42,922 bases of DNA from Acidobacteriota bacterium (GTDB taxonomy: Bacteria; Chlamydiota; Chlamydiia; Chlamydiales; Rhabdochlamydiaceae): the NCBI GenBank assembly GCA_903970255.1, contig CAJCHM010000017.1, positions 1 to 42,922 of the forward strand, in the 5' to 3' direction. The notes beneath the pieces are model-generated. The model saw nothing but the letters and a program-made list of their open reading frames with translations. It ran no database searches and had not been told where the DNA came from. Shown in pieces: positions 8,639 to 17,310 of the stretch (position 1 is the stretch's first letter; each line of letters opens with the position of its first letter). Made by a program: the position numbers and the translations under genes.

Positions 8639-9667
8639 ATGAGTGAATTCACCCTCTCATTGATCTGGTATTTTGTTATTGGGTTAAGCGTGATCTTTTA
8701 TGCCGCCCTCGATGGATTTGATTTGGGGGTGGGGATCATGAATTTTTTTACCAAAAAGGATGCAGAAAGGCGCGTCTTTCTCAATGCAATCGGTCCTGTC
8801 TGGGATGGAAATGAGGTATGGCTTGTGATTGTGGGAGGGGCTCTTTTTGCGGGGTTTCCCGATGTGTATGCCACCCTATTTTCTGGTTTTTATAACCTTT
8901 GCATGCTCCTTCTCGCTGGCCTTATTTTCCGCGCGGTTGCCATTGAATTTCGTAGCAAAAGAGAATCAAGGAGTTGGCGCTTGACATGGGATGCTATATT
9001 TTCCATCTCAAGCTTACTCATCGCCTTTGGACTGGGATTGACATTGGGCAATCTGATGGACGGGATCCCCCTCAATGAAAATAAGGATTTTTCTGGCAAC
9101 TTCGCCATGTTTTTCCGCCCTTTTCCGATCTTGATGGGGTTATTTACCGTTAGCTTGCTGATGATGCATGGTTCCATTTACCTTGCCATGAAGACAGAAG
9201 GGGCGCTCCACAACCGGTTAAAAATCTGGGCAAAGCGTTGCATTCTGGTCTTTATGGGTTTTTACGTTTTAACGACAATCCTCATCTGGAGCCTTGCCCC
9301 CCATATGGTAGAGCGGTTTAAACAAGAGCCATTATTCCTCATCGTTCCCGTGCTAGCCTTGCTCTCTATCCTCAATGTTCCACGCATGTTCACACGCAAT
9401 AGCCACGGCTGGGCATTCCTATCATCCTGTTGCTGCATTGCGCTTTTATTTGGAGTTTATGGGATCGGGACATTTCCATACCTTGTGCGCTCAACTCTCA
9501 ATACAGAAGCCAACAGCCTGACCTTTTTCAATGCTTCTGCCTCTGTCCTCACGCTCAAGGTACTTCTCATCATCGTCGCCATTGGAATCCCTCTTGTGCT
9601 AGCCTATGGTACAGTGGTCTATCGGATCTTCCGCGGCAAGGTCAAGATCGAGCGCAGCAGTTATTGA
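8639..9667 (+). CDS. cydB: Cytochrome bd ubiquinol oxidase subunit II
   Basis: CydB pairs with CydA in the bd oxidase. It has 342 residues and eight or nine hydrophobic segments. The family motif AALDGFDLGVG sits near residues 22-32 and GPVWDGNEVWL near 52-62. The start ATG has a perfect AGGAGG at 8626-8631 inside the end of cydA. No cydX-type small subunit is visible after the stop; a strong hairpin follows immediately. Confidence 0.97.
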   Translation: MSEFTLSLIWYFVIGLSVIFYAALDGFDLGVGIMNFFTKKDAERRVFLNAIGPVWDGNEVWLVIVGGALFAGFPDVYATLFSGFYNLCMLLLAGLIFRAVAIEFRSKRESRSWRLTWDAIFSISSLLIAFGLGLTLGNLMDGIPLNENKDFSGNFAMFFRPFPILMGLFTVSLLMMHGSIYLAMKTEGALHNRLKIWAKRCILVFMGFYVLTTILIWSLAPHMVERFKQEPLFLIVPVLALLSILNVPRMFTRNSHGWAFLSSCCCIALLFGVYGIGTFPYLVRSTLNTEANSLTFFNASASVLTLKVLLIIVAIGIPLVLAYGTVVYRIFRGKVKIERSSY

Positions 9668-9669
9668 GT

Positions 9670-9716
9670 TTGCCGGACTTGTATACCTCTCGATCCGGGG
9701 TATACAAGTCCGGCAA
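9670..9716. terminator. Hairpin after cydB, possible terminator
   Basis: An 18-bp perfect stem (TTGCCGGACTTGTATACC and its complement) with an 11-base loop starts two bases after the cydB stop. There is no T-run after it, so it could instead be an mRNA stabiliser or a small repeat. Confidence 0.55.
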
Positions 9717-9732
9717 GGAATCGTTGCCAAAG

Positions 9733-10425
9733 TTATTTGGTGGTGAATTCAGGTTTCTTGTACTTTTGAAGCAGCGCGTCGATTTTAAAGAGCTCGATCA
9801 CAACCTCCTCTTTACTTCCTGTGTCCATTGTTCGAGTAGCTAATACTTGTTCTGTGTTCAGTACCCTATCATCCTCGAGATGAATTTGATCTGTTGGCAC
9901 TCCTTTTTTTAGAAGAAATTCAATGATTTCGATGGGAATAGAGCGGTTGAAGCAACATATAGATAAAGGTCCCACATATGAGGTACTGTAGCTTTTTACC
10001 ATTGTACATCTTATGCTTGGGGGCATCAGTCTCACGATTTCTTTTATATCGTCCCCAATTTCATCAGTGTATTGAGAAAATGTAGACGCAAATCGCTTAC
10101 TACCAGTAGAGAGGGCATCAACGAGTTGAGGATTTCCTCCAGGATAAAATATTGTAAAAGCCTTTCCAGCCCGATTCTTTATTATTACGGGAACATGTTT
10201 TAAAGACTTGTATTTCTCGTTATATACGTGATATTTTTTTATTAGTGCGTGAGTTTTTTTCAAGTCTTGTAGTTTTTCTGTAGTTAATGTATTAAATTTT
10301 TTACTTACAGTTGCAAGAGCTGAAAGTATGCGCCCACAACGCTTTACTTCTTCCTCTGTAAATATTTTAGGCTCTTCAATAACATAATTTGTGATAACTT
10401 TTGTAAGAGTTAAAAATGAATTCAT
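9733..10425 (-). CDS. Hypothetical protein with a possible ankyrin-like C-terminal segment
   Basis: I do not recognise this 230-residue protein. The ATG at 10425 is preceded by AGGAAAT; an upstream ATG at 10464 lacks a Shine-Dalgarno. It is lysine-rich, with helical segments at 20-75, no signal peptide and no membrane helix. Around residues 165-195, SIPIEIIEFLLKKGVPT resembles the second half of an ankyrin repeat, but a single such segment is weak evidence. It converges on cydB with the hairpin between them. It lies beside an F-box protein gene and is AT-rich, which fits an accessory or effector gene (inference). Confidence 0.6.
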   Translation of the reverse strand: MNSFLTLTKVITNYVIEEPKIFTEEEVKRCGRILSALATVSKKFNTLTTEKLQDLKKTHALIKKYHVYNEKYKSLKHVPVIIKNRAGKAFTIFYPGGNPQLVDALSTGSKRFASTFSQYTDEIGDDIKEIVRLMPPSIRCTMVKSYSTSYVGPLSICCFNRSIPIEIIEFLLKKGVPTDQIHLEDDRVLNTEQVLATRTMDTGSKEEVVIELFKIDALLQKYKKPEFTTK

Positions 10426-10894
10426 ATATTTCCTATTTTTTTTGTTAAAAAAGTTTATACTCATTATTGATTATATTAACATTTGCAATTAAAATAAACA
10501 TTTAAATTTAATGCTAATAAATTTATATTTATTTTTTTACATAAAGTCCAGTATAATGGAAGATATTGGCCCCTTGACCCTATTCGACAATGCTAAATTG
10601 AGACGTATTTGAGACATTTGGAGAGTTTTAGTGTCGATCTTAAGGAGAAATTACGATTCAAACCGATAATGGAAGCGAGTCTGGGGGTAGGGAAAAAGAC
10701 GTAAAGACCCTTGGTTTTGTGAATATGATTATGGTTGAGCATAACGCCCAGCATCAATATATTTCTCCTGGATGTTCCAATGCCAATGGTGATGTATACC
10801 GAAACAACTTCAAGAATCGGTTTTGGGATAACTTCTCTAAAGTCCATTCAGGTAGAAAATGGGGAGCTTCTAGCAATTAAAGGTAGAGATCAAC
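10426..10894. other. Intergenic region without a convincing gene
   Basis: The first 130 bases are very AT-rich and should hold the promoter of the minus-strand gene. At 10542-10551, TAAAGTCCAG matches the last ten bases of repeat family A, possibly a solo end left by a deleted copy, though ten bases is weak. Short reading frames of 69-84 codons on both strands between 10593 and 10944 overlap each other and resemble nothing I know. Confidence 0.4.
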
Positions 10895-11758
10895 ATGTAC
10901 ATAAATTGCCCGAAAAAATCGGTTTCAGAACAAGATTCAAATAAAAAAAGGGTGTTATATCCAAACAAGTGGTCGAATGAGTCCCGACCTATGAAAGATT
11001 GGTATCTCTTTTCGATACCTAACCCCACAATCCAATGTACAGAGAAATGCGCAATTTCAATGCTTAACCCTGAATTTTTAAAAAAAATATTTTTCTATGT
11101 TAAGAATCCGCATGATTTTTCCAATCTTAATCAAACATGCCGCTATTTTTATGCATTGACAAGTCGAATGTATAATAAAGAGAATTTGGGAACGCTATGG
11201 CAACAGCAAAGAACAATGAGGAGTAGTATTGACATTTTGCGAGGTAAAAATGGGTTTGATGGATGGATAAATCACGTCAGTGAAACTGTGAGAAATCTTA
11301 AGACTCAGCAAGAAGAAATTCAGAAAGAAATTCAGAAAACCGAGAAACAAAAAAATGAAATTACTTCTAAAATTAATCAAATCTTTCTAGAAGAATTTAA
11401 AAAAATAGATGTTAGTGGGTTATTTGTTGCTGGATTGCTTATAGATGTTTCGCGAAATCCGGGGGTTTCTTTACCAGATCATTTAGCATCTTTCATAGGA
11501 TTGCCTATCGAAGCTAAGCAAGAACTCCAGATAGAGTTTGAAAAACAATTAAAAGTGAAAGATCATTTACAATGGCTGAAAGAAAGATTGGAAGAGAATT
11601 ATGGGAAGATCGTTAGGCAGTCTGCCGATCTCAATGAGCTAAATACAAAATTGAACACCTATGTCAGCAAGTGGGGCAGCAATGGAAAGATGCTCGAAGG
11701 GCAATACCCAGAACTATGTAAGAAAGTATTGACCGCTTTTGTGAATTTTGAGAATTAA
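10895..11758 (+). CDS. F-box domain protein with coiled coils
   Basis: This 287-residue protein has an F-box-like domain at about residues 56-105: LNPEFLKKIFFYV, then FSNLNQTCRYFYALT, ending in GTLWQQ. Spacing and hydrophobic pattern match eukaryotic F-boxes that bind Skp1. A lysine/glutamate-rich coiled coil follows (about 135-170), then a short hydrophobic stretch (SGLFVAGLLIDV) and a second helical region (about 215-265). No LRR or known substrate-binding repeat is present, so its target cannot be guessed. It is probably translocated into the host (inference). The start is uncertain: ATG 10895 has only a weak Shine-Dalgarno, and another ATG lies at 10991 just before the domain. Confidence 0.72.
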   Translation: MYINCPKKSVSEQDSNKKRVLYPNKWSNESRPMKDWYLFSIPNPTIQCTEKCAISMLNPEFLKKIFFYVKNPHDFSNLNQTCRYFYALTSRMYNKENLGTLWQQQRTMRSSIDILRGKNGFDGWINHVSETVRNLKTQQEEIQKEIQKTEKQKNEITSKINQIFLEEFKKIDVSGLFVAGLLIDVSRNPGVSLPDHLASFIGLPIEAKQELQIEFEKQLKVKDHLQWLKERLEENYGKIVRQSADLNELNTKLNTYVSKWGSNGKMLEGQYPELCKKVLTAFVNFEN

Positions 11759-11767
11759 TTTTGCGCT

Positions 11768-12406
11768 CTATACGGAGCGCCGTATGGGTTTTTTAGGAAA
11801 GCCAACCACTGCCTCATAGCACAGCATGAGGTGTTTGACGCCATTCATCGCCCGGTGGGGCCTGTCTTCCTTGGGCAGGCTATGGGCGATCGCAATTTTA
11901 TCTTTGGAAAAGCCTGTTTCCCAGGGGTAGTTGCCCGTTCCTTTCGCCCCTTTTTCCAAAGACTTAGCCCAATACATCGAGGCTAAGTCGAGCCAATGGT
12001 AGGGCCACTGCAGTTTTTCTTGGAGATCGGGGTCGATGAGTTGAGCGAAATATGCGCGGTCAAACGAGGGGTTTTGGCAGATGAAGGCTGATTCCCCACG
12101 CTTAATGCCAGATCTAATAAATAGTTCTCTGATTCGAGAGCCAACAAGAGAAGGGGAGATCCCCTTGGACACCTCTTCCCAGGTAAATCCATTGACCTTT
12201 AGGCTTTCTGGATCGCTTTTTTCCCATTCCTCAGGAGTTGCCAGAACAAGAGATTCAAATCTCTCTTTGATCTCTCCTGTCAGTATATCGATGATTTGAA
12301 ATGCGATCTCGAGGATCCGATGTTTCTGGGGATTAAGGCCATTAGTTTCTGAATCTAAGAATATTCCCAACACGGCATGACCTCGAATGACTCTATTATT
12401 GTTCAA
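11768..12406 (-). CDS. DEDD-family 3'-5' exonuclease-like protein
   Basis: This 212-residue protein looks like a single RNase T/DnaQ-type exonuclease domain. Motif I is FLDSETNGL (about 17-25), motif II lies near NPSFDRAYFAQL (about 112-123), and motif III is HRAMNGVKHL (about 188-197). In DEDDh enzymes motif III reads H-x-A-x-x-D; here the aspartate position is glycine, so either the family uses another residue or activity is altered. Nucleic-acid trimming is the expected role, but the substrate is unknown. It converges on the F-box gene with a 9-base gap, and a 68-bp copy of repeat family A lies upstream of its start. Confidence 0.75.
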   Translation of the reverse strand: MNNNRVIRGHAVLGIFLDSETNGLNPQKHRILEIAFQIIDILTGEIKERFESLVLATPEEWEKSDPESLKVNGFTWEEVSKGISPSLVGSRIRELFIRSGIKRGESAFICQNPSFDRAYFAQLIDPDLQEKLQWPYHWLDLASMYWAKSLEKGAKGTGNYPWETGFSKDKIAIAHSLPKEDRPHRAMNGVKHLMLCYEAVVGFPKKPIRRSV

Positions 12407-12463
12407 TCTTTAAGGTAGCAAGAAAAGAGCTCTGATTTCAATAAATATCTGGATCTGTTATAT

Positions 12464-12531
12464 CTGGACTTTAGCGATTGGAGCGGGGCGCTTTTCCCAG
12501 ATAGCGCCCCGCTCCAATGGCTAAAGTCCAG
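12464..12531. repeat. 68-bp internally deleted copy of palindromic family A (copy 2)
   Basis: It retains only the tips: CTGGACTTTAGCGATTGG at the left and CCAATGGCTAAAGTCCAG at the right, joined through CTTTTCCCAGATAGC. The flanks TTATAT at 12458-12463 and 12532-12537 are a perfect 6-bp target duplication, so this short form either moved by itself or arose by deletion after insertion. Confidence 0.9.
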
Positions 12532-12547
12532 TTATATCGCAATTAAG

Positions 12548-12564
12548 GAGGGAATTGCAAAACT
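12548..12564 (+). repeat. Single terminal repeat of element family B
   Basis: GAGGGAATTGCAAAACT is identical to the terminal inverted repeat of the elements at 30334 and 41327, but no second arm is found nearby. It is a solo end or a remnant, 80 bases upstream of dps. Confidence 0.55.
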
Positions 12565-12644
12565 CTGGAGTTTCGACTAAATTTGGCCTGCAGATGACGG
12601 CTGCGACTTCATCAGATCTAACATTTTAATTTGAGGCTTAAGAA

Positions 12645-13109
12645 ATGGACGTTAACATTGGAATCTCGGAGCAGAATAGACTTGCGATCAGCGAGGGGTT
12701 GGCCAGGATGCTGGCAGACACTTATGCACTCTATCTCAAAACGCAAAATTTTCATTGGAATGTAAGGGGAGAGCAGTTTTATTCCCTCCATTTGCTTTTT
12801 GAAAAGCAATACCAGGAGATGGCAGAAGCTGTCGACGTGGTTGCCGAAAGAATTCGAGCCTTGGGTTTTTATGTCGATGCCTCTTTCTCGGCTTTTAAAA
12901 AGTTAACTCTTGTCAAAGAAGAAGAAAAAGTTTTAAATTCCAAGGAAATGTTGCAGGGTTTGCTACAGGGGCATGAGGTGTTGATCCAATGGGCGAGGAA
13001 GGTTGCGGAAATTGCTGATAATGAGAGGGATTTTGCAACCGTTGATATGATCGGTAGGCGGTTAGGGGAGCATGAAAAGATGGCTTGGTTTTTAAGAAGC
13101 CATCTCTAG
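12645..13109 (+). CDS. dps: Dps-type DNA-binding ferritin
   Basis: This 154-residue four-helix protein of the Dps/miniferritin family forms a dodecamer that oxidises and stores iron and protects DNA from peroxide. The ferroxidase signature NFHWNVRG is at about residues 34-41, followed by the second half of the site in HLLFEKQYQEMAEAVDVVAERI (about 48-70, spelled with a gap at position 20 of the motif). The length is typical. It lacks a Lys-rich N-terminal tail, so DNA binding may be weak. It appears to be a single-gene unit, with a family B repeat end and copy 2 of family A upstream. Confidence 0.93.
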   Translation: MDVNIGISEQNRLAISEGLARMLADTYALYLKTQNFHWNVRGEQFYSLHLLFEKQYQEMAEAVDVVAERIRALGFYVDASFSAFKKLTLVKEEEKVLNSKEMLQGLLQGHEVLIQWARKVAEIADNERDFATVDMIGRRLGEHEKMAWFLRSHL

Positions 13110-13185
13110 AAAGTTAGAGCTAGCCTCTAAGAGGTCATGTGTGCTATATTCGGCCCCTTATCTCTGTATATGGATTCTTAAGTAT

Positions 13186-13641
13186 ATGGCTTTGGCACCG
13201 CAAAAATTTCGAGAGATCGTTTTCCAACTGATCTATAGCGATGACTTTGGCTCAGATGGTGATGTTGACCAAATGTTAATGGCGCAGCTTGTGGTAACCA
13301 AAAGGGTTCTCCGAGAAGCCGGGTTGGTTAAGGACAAAATCATTGAGCAAAAAAGCGCCATCGACGCCGTGATCCGTATCCATACCAAAGCTTATGAGTT
13401 TGACAGGATTCCTCGTATTGAGCGCAATGTGATTCGCTTAGGGATCTATGAACTTCTTTTTTCTAAAGAGATCCCACCTAAGGTGGCGATTGCAGAGGCG
13501 ATTCGATTAAGCCGAAAATTTGCGACACCTGAGGCTGCTACTTTTGTAAATGCTATTTTGGACTCGGTTTATAAACAGATTTCTCCACAGACACCGATAG
13601 AAGAGTTTCATGTCCCTAACCTTTCGGCCCTCTCAGTTTGA
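13186..13641 (+). CDS. nusB: Transcription antitermination factor NusB
   Basis: NusB works with NusE (S10) in rRNA antitermination. The all-helical domain is recognised by FREIVFQLIYS near the N-terminus and by RIERNVIRLGIYELL and ATPEAATFVNAILDSV towards the C-terminus. I chose ATG 13186, giving 151 residues, because the longer frame from 13141 starts with 15 residues unlike the family. No strong Shine-Dalgarno is visible. The 3' end overlaps murB by 32 bases, starting a tightly packed run nusB-murB-PHP-folC. Confidence 0.93.
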   Translation: MALAPQKFREIVFQLIYSDDFGSDGDVDQMLMAQLVVTKRVLREAGLVKDKIIEQKSAIDAVIRIHTKAYEFDRIPRIERNVIRLGIYELLFSKEIPPKVAIAEAIRLSRKFATPEAATFVNAILDSVYKQISPQTPIEEFHVPNLSALSV

Positions 13642-14506
13642 AGTTGATAAACCTTTGAGTCAACTCTCTACCTTTGGCATCGGCGGCCCTGCACGTTTCT
13701 TTACGGAGGTGCAGAGGCTCGAAGATCTACAGGCTCTCATGAGCTATTGCCATGCGCAAAAACTTCCCTTTTTCATCTTAGGCAAAGGTTCGAATAGTCT
13801 GTTTGATGATTTAGGTTTTGATGGTCTCGTCATTCTTAATAAAATTGCGTTTTGCCATTTTGATTGGCCGGTTGTGCATGTGGGAGCAGGGTATAGTTTT
13901 TCCCTTTTGGGAACGCAGACAGCGCGCAAAGGGTGGGCAGGCCTTGAATTTGCCTCTGGAATCCCTGGATCTGTGGGGGGCGCTATCTATATGAATGCAG
14001 GAGCTAGCGGTGCTGAAACATCGATGAGTCTCTTGGAAGTTACTTTTGTGACACCAGAGGGAAAAATTGAGGTATTAAAGCCCGATCAGATCGAATTTTC
14101 TTATAGGTTCTCCTCATTTCAAAAGCGGAAAGGAGCGATTGCAAGCGCTAAGTTTCTTTTGAACCCCTGTGGGAGCGCCCGCAAAAAACAGCTCAATATT
14201 ATCGATTATAGAACACGCACTCAGCCCTATAATGAAAAATCGGCGGGATGTATTTTTCGCAACCCGGAAACCCACTCTGCGGGTGCGCTCATTCAGCTAA
14301 GCGGTCTTAAGGGGAAGCGGATCGGGGGTGCGGAAGTATCGCTAAAGCACGGCAATTTTATTGTGAATAAGGGAGCTGCAACGACCAAAGATATCCTTGA
14401 ACTTGCAGCCTTTGTTAAAGAGGTTGTTAAAGAGAAAACCGGCATTGAGTTAGAAATGGAGATACGGTGTATTCCTTACAGGGTGAGGGATGATGTTTCG
14501 AGCTGA
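13610..14506 (+). CDS. murB: UDP-N-acetylenolpyruvoylglucosamine reductase MurB
   Basis: MurB uses FAD and NADPH to form UDP-MurNAc, an early cytoplasmic step of peptidoglycan synthesis. Its 298 residues contain the FAD-binding GKGSNSL (about 58-64) and ASGIPGSVGGAIYMNAG (about 116-132). The catalytic serine region SAGCIFRNP is near 220, and SGLKGKRIGGAEVS is at about 236-249. The missing extra loop suggests the short type II form. The gene overlaps nusB by 32 bases and the PHP gene by 17. Its presence fits chlamydiae that keep a peptidoglycan pathway. Confidence 0.96.
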   Translation: MSLTFRPSQFEVDKPLSQLSTFGIGGPARFFTEVQRLEDLQALMSYCHAQKLPFFILGKGSNSLFDDLGFDGLVILNKIAFCHFDWPVVHVGAGYSFSLLGTQTARKGWAGLEFASGIPGSVGGAIYMNAGASGAETSMSLLEVTFVTPEGKIEVLKPDQIEFSYRFSSFQKRKGAIASAKFLLNPCGSARKKQLNIIDYRTRTQPYNEKSAGCIFRNPETHSAGALIQLSGLKGKRIGGAEVSLKHGNFIVNKGAATTKDILELAAFVKEVVKEKTGIELEMEIRCIPYRVRDDVSS

Positions 14507-15302
14507 CTTGCATTGCCATACCACCTGCAGCGATGGAACGATGACGCCCAAGCAGCTATTGCACCATGCCAAAGAGATTGGTTTATCTGGAATCTCGATT
14601 ACCGATCACGATACAATTGAAGCCTATTCCCAAGCACCTGCCATTGCCAAAGAGCTTGGACTGCTCCTTGGGAATGGCGTTGAATTTTCTTCCACTTTCC
14701 AAGGTCTAAGTGTTCATATCTTAGGTTACGATTTTGATCTGCAGGCCCCAAGCATCGCAATGCTCTGTAGCCGGCATCAACAGCGTCGGCAAAAACGCAA
14801 TAAGAACATCTTAGAAAAATTAAGCCGCCTTAGCATGCCTATCTCTGAAGATGAGCTTCTTGCAACCGGCACTGGCACAGTAGGCAGACCCCACATTGCG
14901 TATCTCATGGTTAAAAAAGGGTACGTGAGAACGATAAAGCAGGCATTTAACCTCTATATAGGGGATGGCAAACCCTGTTTTGATTCGGGAGAGAGCGTCA
15001 GCTCTGAGGAGACAATCGCGATCTTGCATAAGGCAGGCGGCAAGGCATTTGTAGCGCATCCTCAGCTTCTAAAACACAATTCCAAAATTAAAGAACTGCT
15101 TAAGTTACCCTTTGACGGGCTAGAATGTCATTATGCAAAATTCCCACTGGATAAAGAAAACCGCTGGATTAAGATCGCAAATGAAAAAGGATGGCTCATT
15201 AGCGGCGGATCAGACTTTCATGGCGATGCCAAAGAGTATATCCACCTTGGCTGTTCTTGGGTTGATGAGGAACACTTTCATAAGATTTTTACAAAGCTAT
15301 GA
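14490..15302 (+). CDS. PHP-domain phosphoesterase (TrpH/RNase AM-like)
   Basis: The 270-residue protein has the metal-binding PHP motifs in order: DLHCHTTCSDG (about 5-15), ISITDHDT (about 36-43), GVEFSS (about 62-67), VAHPQ (about 190-194) and SGGSDFHG (about 244-251). Related E. coli YciV (RNase AM) trims RNA 5' ends and degrades 3',5'-bisphosphonucleotides, so a nucleotide or RNA phosphatase role is likely. The exact substrate is not fixed by the sequence. Its ATG overlaps the end of murB and its TGA overlaps the folC ATG (ATGA). Confidence 0.87.
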   Translation: MMFRADLHCHTTCSDGTMTPKQLLHHAKEIGLSGISITDHDTIEAYSQAPAIAKELGLLLGNGVEFSSTFQGLSVHILGYDFDLQAPSIAMLCSRHQQRRQKRNKNILEKLSRLSMPISEDELLATGTGTVGRPHIAYLMVKKGYVRTIKQAFNLYIGDGKPCFDSGESVSSEETIAILHKAGGKAFVAHPQLLKHNSKIKELLKLPFDGLECHYAKFPLDKENRWIKIANEKGWLISGGSDFHGDAKEYIHLGCSWVDEEHFHKIFTKL

Positions 15303-16522
15303 GCTACGATCAAATCATTGAACGTTTATACAAGGCAAGCGTGTTATCAGGGAATAAAACAGGTCTGGACAACGCTCTTGATTTAGATCAAAGACTTGGC
15401 CATCCAGCTTCCCTTTATCCCACGATCCACATTGCTGGAAGCAATGGTAAAGGATCGGTAGCAACTAAAATTGCAAAAGCCCTCGAGTTGTCGAATTATC
15501 GTGTGGGTCTTTATACCTCCCCCCATCTTTTTTCTTTTCGGGAGCGGATCGCAGTCAATTCGACCTTTATTTCAGAAGAGGACGTCGTTGAAATTCTGAC
15601 AAAGCTATTTGCAATCGAGGACACATCCAAACTCACCTTTTTCGAACTGACCACTTTCTTGGCTTTTGAATATTTTCGAAAAGCGGCAGTCGATGTTGCT
15701 GTGATTGAAACAGGGCTTGGAGGACGGCTTGATGCCACAAATGTCATTCAACCTATCCTTTCGGTGATTACCTCAATTAGCTGTGAGCATACCTCAACGC
15801 TTGGGAGTGAGATTGAACAGATCGCAGCTCAAAAGGCAGGCATCATCAAGGAAAACATTCCCGTTATTCTAGGTCCCAAAGCCAGATTTCAGTCGATCTA
15901 CGATAGGGCAAAACAAATGAATAGCCCTGTATTTGTTTCTAAGAAAATCAGCCATTTTTTTGATGAAGAAAATAATGGCATTGCTCAACTTACCCTAAAC
16001 CACTTGGATTCCTATTTTGATATCCAACCGGTTGCGATCCTCGATGCCCTTTTAGTACGCCCCCCTTGCCGGTTTGAGAGGATCGGGGATGTTATCTTTG
16101 ATGTGGCGCATAATCCTGAGGCTATCTTCTGCCTGCTTCAGGCTCTGCATTCCTTTTTTCCAAATGGAAAATTTCGATTTTTAGTCGGTTTTTCCAAAGA
16201 TAAGGAGTATGACAGATGTCTTGAATTGATTGCTGATGTGGCTACTCATATTCATCTGGTCCAGGCAGATTCTCCACGTGCGGCAACAATCGAAGAAATG
16301 AAGGCTGCACTAACAAATGAAGATCCAAGGCTATTGAGTTCCAGCCCTTCACTGGCACAGGCAGTAACAGAGGCCCAATCGGAAGCCCACTGTAGGGGAG
16401 AGCTCCTTGTTATTTCCGGCAGCTTTTATATCATGGCAGAGGCCAAAAATACTCTTCAACTTTCAACTTTGGGTTTAAACGAAAAAATTTTTCCTGCTGC
16501 TTTTTCTTCATTATCGAATTGA
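15299..16522 (+). CDS. folC: Folylpolyglutamate synthase/dihydrofolate synthase
   Basis: FolC adds glutamate to folates using ATP and belongs to the Mur ligase family. The P-loop HIAGSNGKGSVATKI is at about residues 43-57. IETGLGGRLDATNV (about 136-149) and ISCEHTSTLGSEIEQIAAQKAGIIK (about 160-184, conserved across the family) follow. The C-terminal ligase domain holds DVAHNPEA near 263. The length of 407 is normal. It starts by ATGA coupling to the PHP gene. Its last 67 bases overlap the convergent gene ending at 16456. Confidence 0.94.
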   Translation: MSYDQIIERLYKASVLSGNKTGLDNALDLDQRLGHPASLYPTIHIAGSNGKGSVATKIAKALELSNYRVGLYTSPHLFSFRERIAVNSTFISEEDVVEILTKLFAIEDTSKLTFFELTTFLAFEYFRKAAVDVAVIETGLGGRLDATNVIQPILSVITSISCEHTSTLGSEIEQIAAQKAGIIKENIPVILGPKARFQSIYDRAKQMNSPVFVSKKISHFFDEENNGIAQLTLNHLDSYFDIQPVAILDALLVRPPCRFERIGDVIFDVAHNPEAIFCLLQALHSFFPNGKFRFLVGFSKDKEYDRCLELIADVATHIHLVQADSPRAATIEEMKAALTNEDPRLLSSSPSLAQAVTEAQSEAHCRGELLVISGSFYIMAEAKNTLQLSTLGLNEKIFPAAFSSLSN

Positions 16523-17310
16523 GAAATTCCTAAAAATAGCCGATCGATTTCATTTTGGCTAGGATACCCTTCTCCATTTTCTACCAGTTCATTGACGGTC
16601 GCAATTAGCCCTTGGATGGTCTGTAATAGATCATTAAAAGGTTTTGCCATGAGGTTTTGCATATGTTTTTCGAACCTGCGTTGATGATCGGCAGGCATTC
16701 CGATATAGCGCATCTTAGCTGTCCTTAAATCGCGGTTGTAGACAGCTCTTGCAATATCTAACAACTCTTCCACCTCTCCGGGTAGCAATTCGATCCCTTC
16801 AACAAGGTGAACATTTTTTTGATTGGCAAGAAAATCAAAGTGTTTCATCACAGGTTTGCCATCAAGTTTCGCCTTTGCCTCTATCAGGGCAAGCTTAGCA
16901 TCTGCAATGATCCTACGATCGGGGATCGATGTTAAATGATTTTTCTCAAGATCATCGATATGCATTTCAAGCTTTTTGATCGTCTTTAAAGTCAGTCTGC
17001 CTTTTTTCAGAGAAGTCGATTCTTCTTTGATTTGAGAGATCTCTCTTTTAACTAAACCATCCTCCAAATCCCCATAGAGTTTGACAACTTGTTCTTTAAG
17101 AGTTGCAGCTTGAGCTTTAGCAAACAGATTATGCGTCTTGGCCTCTGTCTCTAAGCCCTGAAGAGTTTCCAAAGCATTATCCAATTTTTTGGACAAATGC
17201 TTATACTTTAACCGAGAAATTTTGGATTGAGCAATCTCTCCGGCAATTGTCTGCACTTCAGACTGCAGCCATTTGGATTCTGCAAACTTGTTTGTTTTTT
17301 TTATTTCCAT
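16456..17310 (-). CDS. Hypothetical coiled-coil protein
   Basis: I do not recognise this 284-residue protein. It is lysine/glutamate-rich and predicted almost entirely helical, with heptad-like stretches at about 15-60, 70-110 and 120-150. There is no signal peptide or membrane segment. An SxxDxRxIADAKLALIEAKA-like central helix precedes a second helical half around GEVEELLDIARAVYNR. I chose ATG 17310 (MEIKKTNKF) over a longer frame from 17361. Its neighbour at 17621 is also a coiled-coil protein on the same strand, and both could be effectors (inference). It overlaps folC tail to tail by 67 bases. Confidence 0.65.
   Translation of the reverse strand: MEIKKTNKFAESKWLQSEVQTIAGEIAQSKISRLKYKHLSKKLDNALETLQGLETEAKTHNLFAKAQAATLKEQVVKLYGDLEDGLVKREISQIKEESTSLKKGRLTLKTIKKLEMHIDDLEKNHLTSIPDRRIIADAKLALIEAKAKLDGKPVMKHFDFLANQKNVHLVEGIELLPGEVEELLDIARAVYNRDLRTAKMRYIGMPADHQRRFEKHMQNLMAKPFNDLLQTIQGLIATVNELVENGEGYPSQNEIDRLFLGISQFDNEEKAAGKIFSFKPKVES

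Noticed and set aside
9670-9716. Hairpin after cydB as another 160-bp type element
   Set aside because: Only 47 bp long and without flanking duplications; it fits an mRNA 3' structure better.
10593-10944. Two overlapping small frames on opposite strands
   Set aside because: No recognisable domain, no ribosome binding site and mutual overlap. I could not decide for either, so the region is described as intergenic.
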